Positions 34,115-43,978 of a DNA stretch of 64,000 nucleotides are shown piece after piece. The notes under the pieces are model-generated. The model did not search any database. It was not told the origin of the DNA and worked only from the letters and a program-made list of their open reading frames with translations. The translations under genes were made by a program, and so were the position numbers. Within the stretch, counting starts at the first letter, position 1. The number at the start of each line of letters is the position of its first letter. Origin of the DNA: Pseudomonadota bacterium (GTDB taxonomy: Bacteria; Pseudomonadota; Gammaproteobacteria; Xanthomonadales; Rhodanobacteraceae); NCBI GenBank assembly GCA_023388255.1, contig JAEWGO010000002.1, forward strand, positions 434,001 to 498,000, read 5' to 3'.

Positions 34115-34419
34115 CGGATTGGCAGAAACCTTCGCGGTCGGCATCCCGTCCGCGCGGGATACATCGATGGCGCGGGTCGACCGGCAGTCGTCCCGCTGCG
34201 CAGCTGGACCGGTCCGAAGGTTCGCGCAGGCACGCGCCATACGGCAACTCCACCCGCGTTTGCCACGAAGTGGAACAAAGCAAGTTTGTGTGTCGGTGCG
34301 CGCCGCCGCCGTCCGTGCGCCTGAGGTTCGGATAAAGTCCGCCCGCCGTTTCGCGCGCGGGTGTAGATTCCTCCCGCTGCACGCAATCCCATTGTCAAAC
34401 CATCTTTCAGGAGGCAACC
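34115..34419. other. Intergenic region before mscL, nothing recognised
   Basis: 305 bases without a credible gene. A short GC-rich inverted repeat (ATCCCG with CGGGAT, near 34145-34160) follows the FAH stop but has no T run. The mscL promoter should lie near 34340-34390; I could not assign hexamers confidently. Confidence 0.4.
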
Positions 34420-34818
34420 GTGAGCTTCTTCTCCGAGTTCAAGACTTTTGCGATGAAGGGCAATGTCGTCGACATGGCTACCGGTATCGTCATCGGTGCC
34501 GCCTTCGGCAAGATCGTTTCGACGCTGGTCGAGGGCATCATCATGCCGCCAATCGGCCTGCTCATCGGCGGCATCGACTTCTCCGGCATCAAGACCGTGC
34601 TGAAGGCGCCCGGCGCAGACGGCAAGGGCGAAGTCGCGATCATGTGGGGCAGCTTCCTCAACACCGTCATCACTTTCGCCATCGTCGCGTTCGCGATCTT
34701 CCTGGTCATCAAGCTGATGAACCGGATGATCAAGAAGGAAGAAGCCGCGCCCGCCGCGCCGGCGGCCGACGTGGTTCTGTTGACCGAAATCCGCGACCTG
34801 CTCAAGCAGGGCAAGTAG
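34420..34818 (+). CDS. mscL: Large-conductance mechanosensitive channel MscL
   Basis: MscL is a homopentameric channel that opens under membrane tension to relieve hypo-osmotic shock. The 132-residue protein starts at GTG 34420 behind a strong AGGAGG. It contains the amphipathic N-helix (FFSEFKTFAMKGNVVDMATGIVIGAAFGKIV), two transmembrane helices, a periplasmic loop and a cytoplasmic C-helix (EIRDLLKQ). The pore-lining Gly pattern and length are typical. Confidence 0.97.
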   Translation: MSFFSEFKTFAMKGNVVDMATGIVIGAAFGKIVSTLVEGIIMPPIGLLIGGIDFSGIKTVLKAPGADGKGEVAIMWGSFLNTVITFAIVAFAIFLVIKLMNRMIKKEEAAPAAPAADVVLLTEIRDLLKQGK

Positions 34819-34956
34819 GACACCGCGCACGTCACCCGGTTCGGCTCCCAGCCGGATCGGGCGACATCGGCTCCGCCCAACGCACGTGTGACCTTCGCCA
34901 CGTTGCCCGCCCGCCCAGCTCTGCGACCATCCACGGTTTCCGATCGGGAGTTCGTC

Positions 34957-36381
34957 ATGCGTCGCATCCTGCTGCCCATTCTTTTCGGCGCGACCGCCGT
35001 CGCGCACGCCGCCGACCAACCGACCCGGATTCCCGAAACCGCACTCGCAACCGCCGTGCAACTGCGCGAGAGCGCACTGCATGACGACACCGCGTGGGCA
35101 TTCACCGAGGGCCTGACCACCGAGATCGGCCCACGCCTCGCCGCGAGCGACAATGACCTCAAGGCACGCGAGTGGGTCATCGCCAGGTTCAAGGCGCTCG
35201 GCTTCGACAAGGTCTGGTCCGAGCCGGTCACGTATCCGAAATGGATGCGCCGCAGCGAGCATGGCGAGATCCTTTCGCCGTCGCCGCAATCCCTCGCACT
35301 GAACGCGCTCGGCTACTCTCCTGGCACACCGGCCGGCGGACTGCGCGCCGACGTCGTCGGCTTCGATTCGTTCGACGCATTGAAGGCGGCCGATCCGGCC
35401 AGCGTGCGCGGCAAGATCGTCTACGTTGGCGCGCGCATGCACGCGACGCAGGACGGACGCGACTACGGCATCGGATCGACGGTGCGCACGCGTGGCCCGT
35501 CGCTCGCATCGAGCAAGGGCGCGGCCGCATTCCTGCTGCGCTCGGCCGGCACCGACACGAACCGCTTGCCGCACACCGGCGTCACCCATTACGACGACGG
35601 CGTCACGCCGATCCCGGCCGCCGCGCTGTCGAGTCCGGATGCGGACCAGATCGAACGCCTGCTCAAGTCCGGCAAGCCGGTCAGCGTGAAGCTCGCGCTC
35701 GACTGCGGCATCGAAGGCACCTACACCGGCGCGAACGTGATCGGCGAACTGCGCGGCGCGAAGAGGCCGGACGAATACTTCGTGATGGGCGGCCACCTCG
35801 ATTCGTGGGACGAAGGCACCGGCGCTATCGACGACGCCAGCGGCATCGGCATCGCGGTCGGCGCCGCGCACCTGATCGCGCAATTGCCGCAGCGCCCGGT
35901 GCGCAGCATCCGCGTGGTCGCGTTCGCCAACGAAGAATCCGGCCTGTACGGCGGCAAGGCCTATGCCGACGCGCACAAGAAGGAGATCGCACGCGCGGTG
36001 CTCGGCAGCGAATCGGATCTCGGCGCCGATCGCATCTACAAGATCACCGCCAGCGTTAAACCCGAAGCGCGCGATGCGATCGCGCAGATCGCCGCGGTGC
36101 TGAAACCGCTCGGCATCGAGTACGACGCGAACGCCCCCGGCCACGGCGGCTCGGACCTGTCCGCCGTGCATGCGGTCGGCATGGCCGGCCTCTCGCTGCA
36201 CCAGGATGCGACGCGCTATTTCGAATGGCACCACACCGCCAACGACACGCTCGACAAGATCGACCCGGAACAACTGCGCCAGAACGTCGCCGCGTATGCG
36301 GTCGTCGCGTATCTCGCCACGCAGGCACAGGGCAACTTCGGTTCGAAGACGGGTGCGTTCGCGAAGGATGGCGGCGAGTAG
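34957..36381 (+). CDS. Secreted M28-family metallopeptidase (aminopeptidase)
   Basis: A 474-residue zinc exopeptidase with signal peptide (RILLPILFGATAVAHA, cleaved before ADQP), so ATG 34957 is used rather than an upstream ATG. A protease-associated insert at about residues 130-230 precedes the catalytic core. Zinc ligands and catalytic residues are visible in GGHLDSWDEGTGAIDDASG (His, Asp), NEESGLYGG (Glu-Glu), GHGGSD (Asp) and EWHHTANDT (His). Probably periplasmic, releasing N-terminal amino acids from peptides. Confidence 0.93.
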   Translation: MRRILLPILFGATAVAHAADQPTRIPETALATAVQLRESALHDDTAWAFTEGLTTEIGPRLAASDNDLKAREWVIARFKALGFDKVWSEPVTYPKWMRRSEHGEILSPSPQSLALNALGYSPGTPAGGLRADVVGFDSFDALKAADPASVRGKIVYVGARMHATQDGRDYGIGSTVRTRGPSLASSKGAAAFLLRSAGTDTNRLPHTGVTHYDDGVTPIPAAALSSPDADQIERLLKSGKPVSVKLALDCGIEGTYTGANVIGELRGAKRPDEYFVMGGHLDSWDEGTGAIDDASGIGIAVGAAHLIAQLPQRPVRSIRVVAFANEESGLYGGKAYADAHKKEIARAVLGSESDLGADRIYKITASVKPEARDAIAQIAAVLKPLGIEYDANAPGHGGSDLSAVHAVGMAGLSLHQDATRYFEWHHTANDTLDKIDPEQLRQNVAAYAVVAYLATQAQGNFGSKTGAFAKDGGE

Positions 36382-36473
36382 GCGCCCAGTCGGAGCACTC
36401 GACGCCCCTCACGTATTCATCGAGCGCTTCCAGCCCTCCCCTTCCAGGGAGGGTCTGAATAGCTCCAAAGCTC

Positions 36474-36561
36474 GTCATTCCGGCGAAGGCCGGAATCCAG
36501 TTTTTCAATGACTTGCGATAGAACTGGATCCCGGCCTTCGCCGGGATGACGGTTTGTTCAG
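36474..36561. repeat. Dispersed inverted-repeat element, copy 1
   Basis: GTCATTCCGGCGAAGGCCGG (from 36474) and CCCGGCCTTCGCCGGGATGAC (to 36550) form long inverted arms around a 23-base spacer, followed by GGTTTGTTCAG. The same arms and the same GACGG-TTGTTCAG ending occur at 50114-50238, so this is a repeated intergenic element, possibly a REP- or MITE-type sequence. Confidence 0.75.
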
Positions 36562-36700
36562 AGGTTCTATCGGGGTGAGCCGGGATTTCGATCACCGCGA
36601 TAGGGCGGCTATCGCGGGCGAATGGCTGCGCAGGGATGTGCAGACCGGGCTTCCAGGGCAGGATGCCCGGGTTGGCTGGAGATAGTGATCGGTGCGACGC

Positions 36701-37552
36701 TCAACGCCCAGCGGCACCCTCGACTCTTTGCCGCCAATACTCACCCAGCAGCACCGCCACACTCGCGGCGACATTGAGACTCTCGATCGCGCCGCTGCCC
36801 GGAATCGTCAGGTGCAGATCGGCCTGCGCGATCATCGCATTGCTCATGCCCTCGCCTTCGGCACCAAACACCAGCACGAGTCGCGACGGCAGCGATGCCG
36901 CATACAGCGAAACGCCATCGCGCGGCACGGTCGCGGCCAACGCGTAGCCGCGCGCGCGCAACGTGGCGAGCGCATCGGCAGCCGAGTTCGCCTGCACCAG
37001 CGGCACGACTTCCGCCGCGCCTTCGGCAACACGCGCGGCAGCGCCGGACACATCCAACCCTGCAGCCGCCGGCACGATCACGCCCTGCGCACCGAAATGC
37101 GCCGCACTGCGCAGCAAGGCGCCGAGGTTGTGCGGATTGCCGACGCCGTCGAGCCAGAGCAGCAGCGACGGTGCGGGTGCTGGCGGCAACGTCGCCAGCC
37201 ATGACGACAATTCGAGCAGCGGTGTGCGCAGCAGATCGAAGCAGACACCCTCGTGATGGCGCGACGCGGTGAGCTTGTCGAGGTCGGCATCCTCGACCAC
37301 GCGATAACCGATGCGATGCTTCACGCACCACGCCAGCACCGGCTTCATCGCAGGAATGCGCGCTTCGGTCAGGTAAACCTTGCGCACCGCATCGGGCCGC
37401 TTCGCGAACGCGGCAAGGCAGGCGTTGAGTCCGTAGAAGCGGATCTCCGCACCACGCTGCGGCACCGGCGCGCGTTCGATACGCGCATTCGCCCAGGGAG
37501 AATCCGTACGAGGCGGCGCGCTGCGTGGATGACGCGGGGGAGTCGATGACAT
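36701..37552 (-). CDS. TrmH-family (SpoU) RNA methyltransferase, YfiF-like
   Basis: A 283-residue 2'-O-ribose RNA methyltransferase. A basic N-terminal tail leads to a substrate-binding domain (FYGLNACLAAFAKRPDAVRKVYL) and then the SPOUT knot with motif 1 LDGVGNPHNLGALLRSAAHFGA, motif 2 LVLVFGAEGEGMS and motif 3 IPGSGAIESLNVAASVAVLLGEYWRQR. The target nucleotide (rRNA or tRNA) is not predictable. It is divergent from the pectin-lyase-like gene. Confidence 0.92.
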   Translation of the reverse strand: MSSTPPRHPRSAPPRTDSPWANARIERAPVPQRGAEIRFYGLNACLAAFAKRPDAVRKVYLTEARIPAMKPVLAWCVKHRIGYRVVEDADLDKLTASRHHEGVCFDLLRTPLLELSSWLATLPPAPAPSLLLWLDGVGNPHNLGALLRSAAHFGAQGVIVPAAAGLDVSGAAARVAEGAAEVVPLVQANSAADALATLRARGYALAATVPRDGVSLYAASLPSRLVLVFGAEGEGMSNAMIAQADLHLTIPGSGAIESLNVAASVAVLLGEYWRQRVEGAAGR

Positions 37553-37632
37553 GTCGGGAACCTGCTCGGTGAATCAAAGGCTGTTTACAATGGACGGGAG
37601 ACTGTCTCGATCAAACGCAAGGAATCGCGAAC

Positions 37633-39919
37633 ATGAACAACCACCCCGGGAAGACGAGCGTCTGCGCACGCCACGGAACCGTCAAGAGCCTTTTTCGCTG
37701 CAGGCACGCATCGGCGCACTGCTGCTCGGCCTGATGCTGTCGAGCCTGACGCTGATCGCATCAGCCTCGGCGGCGACGATCACCGTCGGCAATGCCGGCG
37801 ATCCCGCCGCCGGCAACGCCGCGAAGTGCAATGTCGCCAGCACCTGCACGTTGCGCGACGCGATCGCCAAGGCGGCCAACGTCACTGGAGCTGTCGCCGG
37901 CGACACCATCGTTTTCAGCCTGCCTGCCAGCAGCACGATCATCTTGAGCGGCAGTGAACTGCTCGTGGACAGGAATCTGACCATCGACGGCAGCACCGTC
38001 TCCGGCATTGCCATCAGCGGCAATCACCAGTCGCGAGTCGTCAAGATCGCCAGCGGCGCGACCGTGACATTGAGGCAGCTTGTCATTAGCGGAGGGAGTA
38101 CTGACTTCTTCGCCGAGAACGGAGGTGGCATTCGTAACGAGGGCAACCTTACACTGGTCCGCACAACGGTATCGGACAACGCGACCAGCGGAGGTGCCGG
38201 CGGCGGCGGCATCTACAACTTCGGCGGAACCCTCACGCTAACTGATAGCGCGGTATCCAACAACACATCCAGCAACGCCGGCGGCGGCATTATCAACAGC
38301 GGCACGCTGACCCTGACCCGCAGCACTGTATCCGCCAATATATCCATAAGAACCTCCGGTGGCGGTATTTGCAACTTCGGCGAAATGACACTGACCGACA
38401 GCACCGTATCGCACAACAGAGCCAATGGAAGTGGCGGTGGCATCTTCAACTATTTAGGCACCTTAACGGTGACCGGCAGCACCGTATCGGGCAACACAGG
38501 CACTACCTTCGGTGGAGGCATAGACAATGGCGGCACCGTAGTTCTGACCAACAGCACGATATCAAGCAATATAGCCACTTCGTTTGGCGCATATGGCGGA
38601 GGAATCTACAACAATTCATCGGGCGTCCTGACGCTGATCAATGGCACGGTATCGGGCAACACGGCTGTTTGGGGCGGCGGCATCTATAGCGAGAGGGGGA
38701 CGCTGATACTGACCGACAGCACGGTATCGGACAACACAGCCAGCTTCGGCGGCGGCGGCATCAGCAGCTCCGATACCGCGACACTGACCAACAGCACGGT
38801 ATCGGGCAATAGGGTCAACGGCGACTACTACGGCAGCGGCGGCGGTATCGCGAACGGTGGAAACTTCAGACTGACCAACAGCATCGTATCGAACAATACC
38901 GCTATCAGTGACGGCGGCGGTATCACCAACCGCGGAAACCTCACACTGACCCACAGCATCGTATCGAACAACACGGCCATCATCGACGGTGGCGGCATCA
39001 TCAACAACGATACCGTGACGCTGATCGACAGCAAGGTACTGGACAACGCAGCCAGTAATGGCGGCGGCATCTATAACGACACCCTTCAGTCACTGATCAC
39101 ACTGACCAACAGCACGATATCGGACAACACAGCTATCCATAGCGGCGGCGGCATCTGGAACAGCAGCACACTGGTGCTCAACGACAGCACGATATCAAGC
39201 AATACGGCCACTGACGGCAACGGTGGCGGTATCTACAATTATGGCGACTACGTAGGCTGGAACGGCGCCGTCATACTGGTTGGCAGCACGGTATTCGGCA
39301 ACACGGCCAATAGCGGAAGTGGCGGAGGTATCTACAACTCCGGCTCCGTTTGCAACTGCGGCGATCCAGGGGCTGGGGGGGCAACCTCACATTGGTCGAC
39401 AGCACCATCTCGGGCAACGCGGCCAATTCCGGTGGCGGCATCGAAAACGCCAGCACTATGACATTGATCCACGGCACACTCACAGGAAATACCGCTATCG
39501 GGGCAAACGATGACATCTACAATGTCAACAGCCTCATTACATCGGCCCTTGTGGCAAACACCATCGTTCAGGGCTGTTCAGTGAATGGAAGCAACACAAA
39601 GACGCTCACCGACAACGGTGGCAATCTCGATGGGGGCAACGGCTGCGGTTTCACAACCGCCAGCAGCAAATCCAACGCCTCACTCGATCTCGGCGCATTG
39701 ACCGACAACGGCGGTCCGACGCTGACCATGATGCCGGACGCGAACAGCGATGCGATCGGCTTCGGCGTGCCTGACGCATGCAGGAACGCGCCAGTCAACA
39801 GCCGCGATCAGCGTGGTTACGTGCGTCCAGCCATCGGATGTACCAGCGGCGCGGTGGACCCGAACGGCTCGGCGAACGATTCGATCTTCTTCGACGGGTT
39901 CGGTTTCGGCGGCCTATGA
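37633..39919 (+). pseudogene. Secreted right-handed beta-helix repeat protein, interrupted by two homopolymer frameshifts
   Basis: Some thirty short repeats of the type LTDSTVSGNTA-GGGI (about 37900-39440) indicate a pectin-lyase-like beta-helix. A choice-of-anchor Q segment follows (LGALTDNGGPTLTMMPDANSDAIG, DQRGYVRPAIGC), then the tail SIFFDGFGFGGL. Two frame changes are needed. From ATG 37633 (AAGGA upstream, high third-position GC) the frame shifts at T5 (37691-37695) into the signal peptide LGLMLSSLTLIASASA, and shifts again at G7 (39375-39381). Both are fixed by one extra base in the run. Could be pseudogenisation, phase variation or sequencing undercalls. Confidence 0.75.
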
Positions 39920-39950
39920 TCGGCGACGAGTGCTGGAGACGATCGATCGT

Positions 39951-40511
39951 TCAGGTCTCGATTTCCAGCGACGAACGCACCCGCGCATAGACGATCAGGT
40001 CAAGCAATTCACCACGCTTGACGACCGCCGACTTCTGCACACCCTCGCGCTCGAAGCCAGCCTTTTCCAGCACGCGCATCGACGCCGGATTATTCGCATA
40101 CACGGTCGCGAACAAGCGATGCAGGCGAAACGCGCGCATCGCTTCAGGCGCGAAGCGCGCGACGATCGTGCCCATGATGCCGCGACCCCAGAATCGACGG
40201 CCGATCCAGTAGCCGAGTTCTGCGTTGTGTCGATGCACGTCGCTGCCCGGATGCAGGCTGACGCCGCCGACCGCGAGGCCATCGATCTCGATCGCCCAGG
40301 CGCGATCCGATTCGTCGACCGCACGCGCCAGCCACGCGCGGCCGTCGTCGCCGGTGTAGGGATATGGGAAGCGGTCGCGCAGACCGCGCGCAACATCTGC
40401 GTGGCTCGCGTTCGCGACGAGACTGTCGAGGTCGTCCGCATGCCATGCGCGCAGCGTGGCGATGCCGCAGTCGAGACGCGGCAATGGCAGCAATGAAGGC
40501 CGAGGTTGCAC
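39951..40511 (-). CDS. GNAT-family N-acetyltransferase (RimJ/RimL type)
   Basis: A 186-residue acetyltransferase. It has the RimJ/RimL pattern: an N-terminal ATLRAWHADDLDSLV segment, a central GGVSLHPG and AELGYWIGRRFWGRGIMGTIV (acetyl-CoA pyrophosphate loop RxxGxG-like, about residues 103-113), and C-terminal RLFATVYANNPASMRVLEKAGFEREG. Substrate may be a protein N-terminus or a small amine; unknown. It lies convergent to the beta-helix gene and downstream of emrB. Confidence 0.9.
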   Translation of the reverse strand: MQPRPSLLPLPRLDCGIATLRAWHADDLDSLVANASHADVARGLRDRFPYPYTGDDGRAWLARAVDESDRAWAIEIDGLAVGGVSLHPGSDVHRHNAELGYWIGRRFWGRGIMGTIVARFAPEAMRAFRLHRLFATVYANNPASMRVLEKAGFEREGVQKSAVVKRGELLDLIVYARVRSSLEIET

Positions 40512-40594
40512 ACGCGAATGCTACACGACACCTCGCTCGCGTCGTTCACCCTTCGATACCTCAGGGCGAACCGAGGAATGCCGCGCGAGGGCCG

Positions 40595-42121
40595 CTAGTG
40601 ATCCGCGACGATCGCCGGCGCAGCGGTGGTCTTCACCGGCCGCAGCAGCAACAGCAGCGGGATCGCCGCGAGCGTCATGACCATCATCAGCCAGAAGTCG
40701 TTGAGGAACGCGATGCCGCTGGCCTGGCGCGTGACTTCGCCATTGAGCGCGGCGAGGCCGCCGACGCCGCTGAACTGGCTCGGCATCTGCGCCATGTTGT
40801 CACCGAACGGAGTCAGCCGCGAAGCGATCTCGGCGTGGTTGATCTGCGTGTTGCGCGACAGCAGGGTCATCACGATCGAGATGCCGACGCTGGAACCGAT
40901 GTTGCGGGTCAGGCTGAAGATGCCGGCCGCTTCGGTACGCGTGCTCGTCGGCAAGGTCGAATAGGCGACCGTCGAGATCGGCACGAACACGAGACCAAGG
41001 CCAAGGCCCTGGATCACGCCGCTGGTGATGATCAGGTGCTGCGGCACTTCGAGGTTGAAGTGCATCATCTGCCACAGCGAGAACGCGGTCAGCAGCATGC
41101 CGATGCCGGCCAGAATGCGCGCATCCGCACCGCGCGCCATCAGGCGCCCGACCAGGGTCATCGCGATCAAGGTGCCGACGCCGCGCGGCGCGAGCAGCAC
41201 GCCGGTGGTCACGACCGGATAATTCATCAGGTTCTGCAGGAATGGCGGCAGCAGCGCCATCGTCGCGAACAGCACCACGCCGAGCACGAAGATGAACACG
41301 TTGCTGGCGAAGAAGTTGCGATCGGCGAACAGGCCGAGATTGAGGAACGGCTTGGCGCCGAACTTCCAGTGCACCCAGTACAGATAGAAGCCGAGGAACG
41401 CGAGCGCCGCCTCGACCTGGATCTCGACCGAGCCGAACCAGTCCTGCTGCTCGCCGCGATCGAGGAACAGCTGCAATGCGCCGATGCCGATCGCGAGGAA
41501 CGCGAAGCCGCGCCAGTCGAAACGGGTCTGCTGCGTCTCGTCGGTCGGCAAACTCGCGGCGACGCCGAACAGCGCGAGCGCGCCGATCGGCACATTGATC
41601 AGGAACACCCAGTGCCAGCTGTAGGCGTCGGTCAGCCAGCCGCCGAGCGGCGGCCCGAGGATCGGCCCGACCATCACGCCCATGCCCCACATCGCCATCG
41701 CCGCGCCGTGTTTCTCGCGCGGATAGACGTCGAGCAGGGTCGATTGCGACAGCGGCACCAGCGAGGCGCCGAACAGGCCTTGCAGCAGGCGGAACGCGAC
41801 CATCGCACCGATGCTGCTGGCCATCGCGCACAACACCGATGCGACGGTGAAGCCGGCGATCGCGATCAACAGCAGGCGGCGCCGCCCCATGATCGAGGCG
41901 AGCCAGCCGGTCGCAGGTGTGGCGATCGCGGCGGCGACGATGTAGGAGGTCAGCACCCAGGAAATCTGGTCCTGCGTCGCCGACAAGGTGCCCTGCATGT
42001 TCGGCAGCGCGACGTTGGCGATCGTCGTGTCGAGCGCCTGCATCAAGGTCGCCAGCATCACCGACACGACCAGCAGGCCGCGGTTGGCGACTTCGCGATG
42101 GGTGGCGTGGGTCTGGCTCAT
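40595..42121 (-). CDS. emrB: DHA2-family multidrug efflux MFS permease (EmrB)
   Basis: A 508-residue inner-membrane proton antiporter with fourteen predicted helices. It shows the DHA2 signature ATLMQALDTTIANVALPNMQG, motif A GWLASIMGRRRLL, the LGPPLGGWL motif in helix 5 and the family C-terminus. With EmrA and an outer-membrane channel it exports hydrophobic drugs. Operon order is marR-emrA-small gene-emrB. Confidence 0.94.
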   Translation of the reverse strand: MSQTHATHREVANRGLLVVSVMLATLMQALDTTIANVALPNMQGTLSATQDQISWVLTSYIVAAAIATPATGWLASIMGRRRLLLIAIAGFTVASVLCAMASSIGAMVAFRLLQGLFGASLVPLSQSTLLDVYPREKHGAAMAMWGMGVMVGPILGPPLGGWLTDAYSWHWVFLINVPIGALALFGVAASLPTDETQQTRFDWRGFAFLAIGIGALQLFLDRGEQQDWFGSVEIQVEAALAFLGFYLYWVHWKFGAKPFLNLGLFADRNFFASNVFIFVLGVVLFATMALLPPFLQNLMNYPVVTTGVLLAPRGVGTLIAMTLVGRLMARGADARILAGIGMLLTAFSLWQMMHFNLEVPQHLIITSGVIQGLGLGLVFVPISTVAYSTLPTSTRTEAAGIFSLTRNIGSSVGISIVMTLLSRNTQINHAEIASRLTPFGDNMAQMPSQFSGVGGLAALNGEVTRQASGIAFLNDFWLMMVMTLAAIPLLLLLRPVKTTAAPAIVADH

Positions 42122-42140
42122 GGTTCGCGCCGGCGCGACT

Positions 42141-42335
42141 TCACGCCGCGCCGTGGCTCGTATACGCGTTGCGCGACAGGCGCCGCGCGATCTCGCTGTA
42201 GACCGGCATCAAGGTGCCGACGATTTCGTCCGGCTCGAACGCCGCGCGACGCGGCTTCTCGTCGACGGTCTTGGCGGACTCCGCTTCGCGCACGAACTGC
42301 GCGATCGAATGGAACATGTCTGTTGCACGGAACAT
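42141..42335 (-). CDS. Small hypothetical protein between emrA and emrB
   Basis: A 64-residue soluble protein (MFRATDMFHSIAQFVREAES..., ending SRNAYTSHGAA) with no membrane segment; probably helical. Codon third positions are almost all G or C, as in neighbouring genes, and a GGAG lies eight bases before ATG 42335, so it is likely real. It lies 55 bases after emrA and 19 before emrB, suggesting co-regulation with the pump. No family recognised; an accessory subunit or small regulator is possible. Confidence 0.6.
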   Translation of the reverse strand: MFRATDMFHSIAQFVREAESAKTVDEKPRRAAFEPDEIVGTLMPVYSEIARRLSRNAYTSHGAA

Positions 42336-42390
42336 CGTTGCGCTCCATGTCTGCGCCGATGCGCAGGCGTCGGGTGGACGGGATAGTGGC

Positions 42391-43506
42391 TCAGGGATTG
42401 CGCGCGACGCGCGCGGCCGGCTCGGCGCCGCCCTGCCAGCGGCCGAGGATCGAGTTCTGCTTGCCGGTGTCGATGTCGACGTTCGTGCTCATGCCTGCAC
42501 GCAGGATCATGCCGTCGTGGTTCGGCTCCTCGATCGCCAGGCGCACCGGAATGCGCTGCACGATCTTGACCCAGTTGCCGGTCGCGTTCTGCGCCGGCAA
42601 CACCGAGAACTCGGCACCCGAGGCCGGGCTGATGGAGGCGACGCGCGCCTGCCATTTCTTGCCCGGGAACGTGTCGACCTCGATCTCGGCCGGCTGGCCG
42701 ACGCGAACGTGGGTGAGGTCGGTTTCCTTGAAGTTCGCATCGACCCACAGCGTGTTCGCGATCAGCGGCATTGCGGCCTGGCCGACGGCGAGGAAGTCGC
42801 CCGGCTGCAACGTAGTCTTGCCGACGGTGCCATCCATCGGCGCGCGCACGACCGCGTGATCGAGATCGAGCTTGGCCTGCGCCAGCTGCGCAAGCGCGAG
42901 TTTGTAGCCAGCCAGTTGCTCGTCCGGCGTGCTCGGCAGGCCGCCAAGCATGCCTTCGGCCTTGGCGACGGCGGCGGTGTTCGCATCCTGTTTGGCGCGC
43001 GCGGCGGCGAGATCGTTCGCCGCGGTGTCGAGCGCCTGCTGCGCGATCAGCCCGCGTCCGCGCAGTTCCTTCATGCGCTCGAACTGCTGCTGCTTGTACT
43101 TGAGATCGGCCGCGGCCGAGCGTACGTCGGCCTGCGCCGAAACGTAGCCGCTGCGTGCCGCGTCGAGCAGGCTCTTGACCGATTCGCCTTGCGCCTGCAT
43201 GCGCGCGTAGGCGATTTCCAGCGGCTCGGCGTCGATGCGGAACAGCACGTCGCCCTTCTTCACCGCCTGATTCTCGCGCACGAGCACCTCGACCACGCGG
43301 CCGCCGACCTGCGGCGCGATGGTCACGTGATCGGCCTGCACATAGGCGTTGTCGGTGGAGGCGTAGCGGCCGGACGTGATGTACAGCCAGCCACCGATGG
43401 CGAGCACCAGCGCCGGTCCGGCGATCCACAGCACCGTGCGCAACACGCTGCGCTTGCGCGCCGGCGGCGTTTCCGGCGGCACGATTTTCGGTTGTTGGTC
43501 GGTCAT
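42391..43506 (-). CDS. emrA: Membrane-fusion subunit of multidrug efflux pump (EmrA)
   Basis: A 371-residue HlyD-family adaptor: cytoplasmic start, one membrane helix (LWIAGPALVLAIGGWLYI), the Emr/Hly motif STDNAYVQADHVTIAPQVGG, a lipoyl half (VLVRENQAVKKGDVLFRID), an Ala/Gln-rich coiled coil (about residues 110-215), the second lipoyl half (VRAPMDGTVGKTTLQPGD) and a C-terminal barrel. ATG 43506 overlaps the marR stop as ATGA. It bridges EmrB to an outer-membrane channel not encoded here. Confidence 0.94.
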   Translation of the reverse strand: MTDQQPKIVPPETPPARKRSVLRTVLWIAGPALVLAIGGWLYITSGRYASTDNAYVQADHVTIAPQVGGRVVEVLVRENQAVKKGDVLFRIDAEPLEIAYARMQAQGESVKSLLDAARSGYVSAQADVRSAAADLKYKQQQFERMKELRGRGLIAQQALDTAANDLAAARAKQDANTAAVAKAEGMLGGLPSTPDEQLAGYKLALAQLAQAKLDLDHAVVRAPMDGTVGKTTLQPGDFLAVGQAAMPLIANTLWVDANFKETDLTHVRVGQPAEIEVDTFPGKKWQARVASISPASGAEFSVLPAQNATGNWVKIVQRIPVRLAIEEPNHDGMILRAGMSTNVDIDTGKQNSILGRWQGGAEPAARVARNP

Positions 43507-43970
43507 GGCGTAACCCCTTCCTCGTTCGTCGCGCCGTTCAGCGCGATCAGGTTGTCCTTGAGCTGCGCGAGCACGCGCAGCAATGTCTCGAAATCGTCGC
43601 GGCGGATGCCGCGCAGCGCGTCGTTGCGCAACTCGCTGGCGATCACTTCCATCTCGGCCACGACCGCGTGCGCCTTGGTGGTCAGGTACAGGCACCAGCG
43701 ACGGCGATCGGCCGGGTCGGCACGACGTTCGACGTAGTCGGCCTTCTCCAGCCGGTCGATGACGCGCCCGACCGGGATCGGCTCCATGTCCAGCGCATCG
43801 GCCAGTTCGGTCTGCGAAAGCCCTTCCGTGCGCCGGATCGTCTTCAGCGCGCGCCACTGCGCACGCGTCAGCCCGAACCTCGTCGCGCGGCGATCGAACT
43901 GCGTGCGCATCTGCCGCGTCACGTCCTGCATCAGGTACGCAAACGTGCTGTCGGTGGTCTGAATCATCAT
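43503..43970 (-). CDS. MarR-family regulator of the emr operon
   Basis: A winged-helix repressor of about 155 residues. The DNA-binding domain covers LTRAQWRALKTIRRTEGLSQTELADALDMEPIPVGRVIDRLEKADYVERR and the wing ADPADRRRWCLYLT. Start choice: ATG 43970 is used; GTG 43976 and ATG 43967 are alternatives. A TTGAAA/TAATAT promoter ends only nine bases upstream, so the mRNA may be leaderless. Overlap with emrA and a CCTAGG-centred operator in the promoter suggest autorepression relieved by pump substrates. Confidence 0.88.
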   Translation of the reverse strand: MMIQTTDSTFAYLMQDVTRQMRTQFDRRATRFGLTRAQWRALKTIRRTEGLSQTELADALDMEPIPVGRVIDRLEKADYVERRADPADRRRWCLYLTTKAHAVVAEMEVIASELRNDALRGIRRDDFETLLRVLAQLKDNLIALNGATNEEGVTP

Positions 43971-43978
43971 GGACACGA

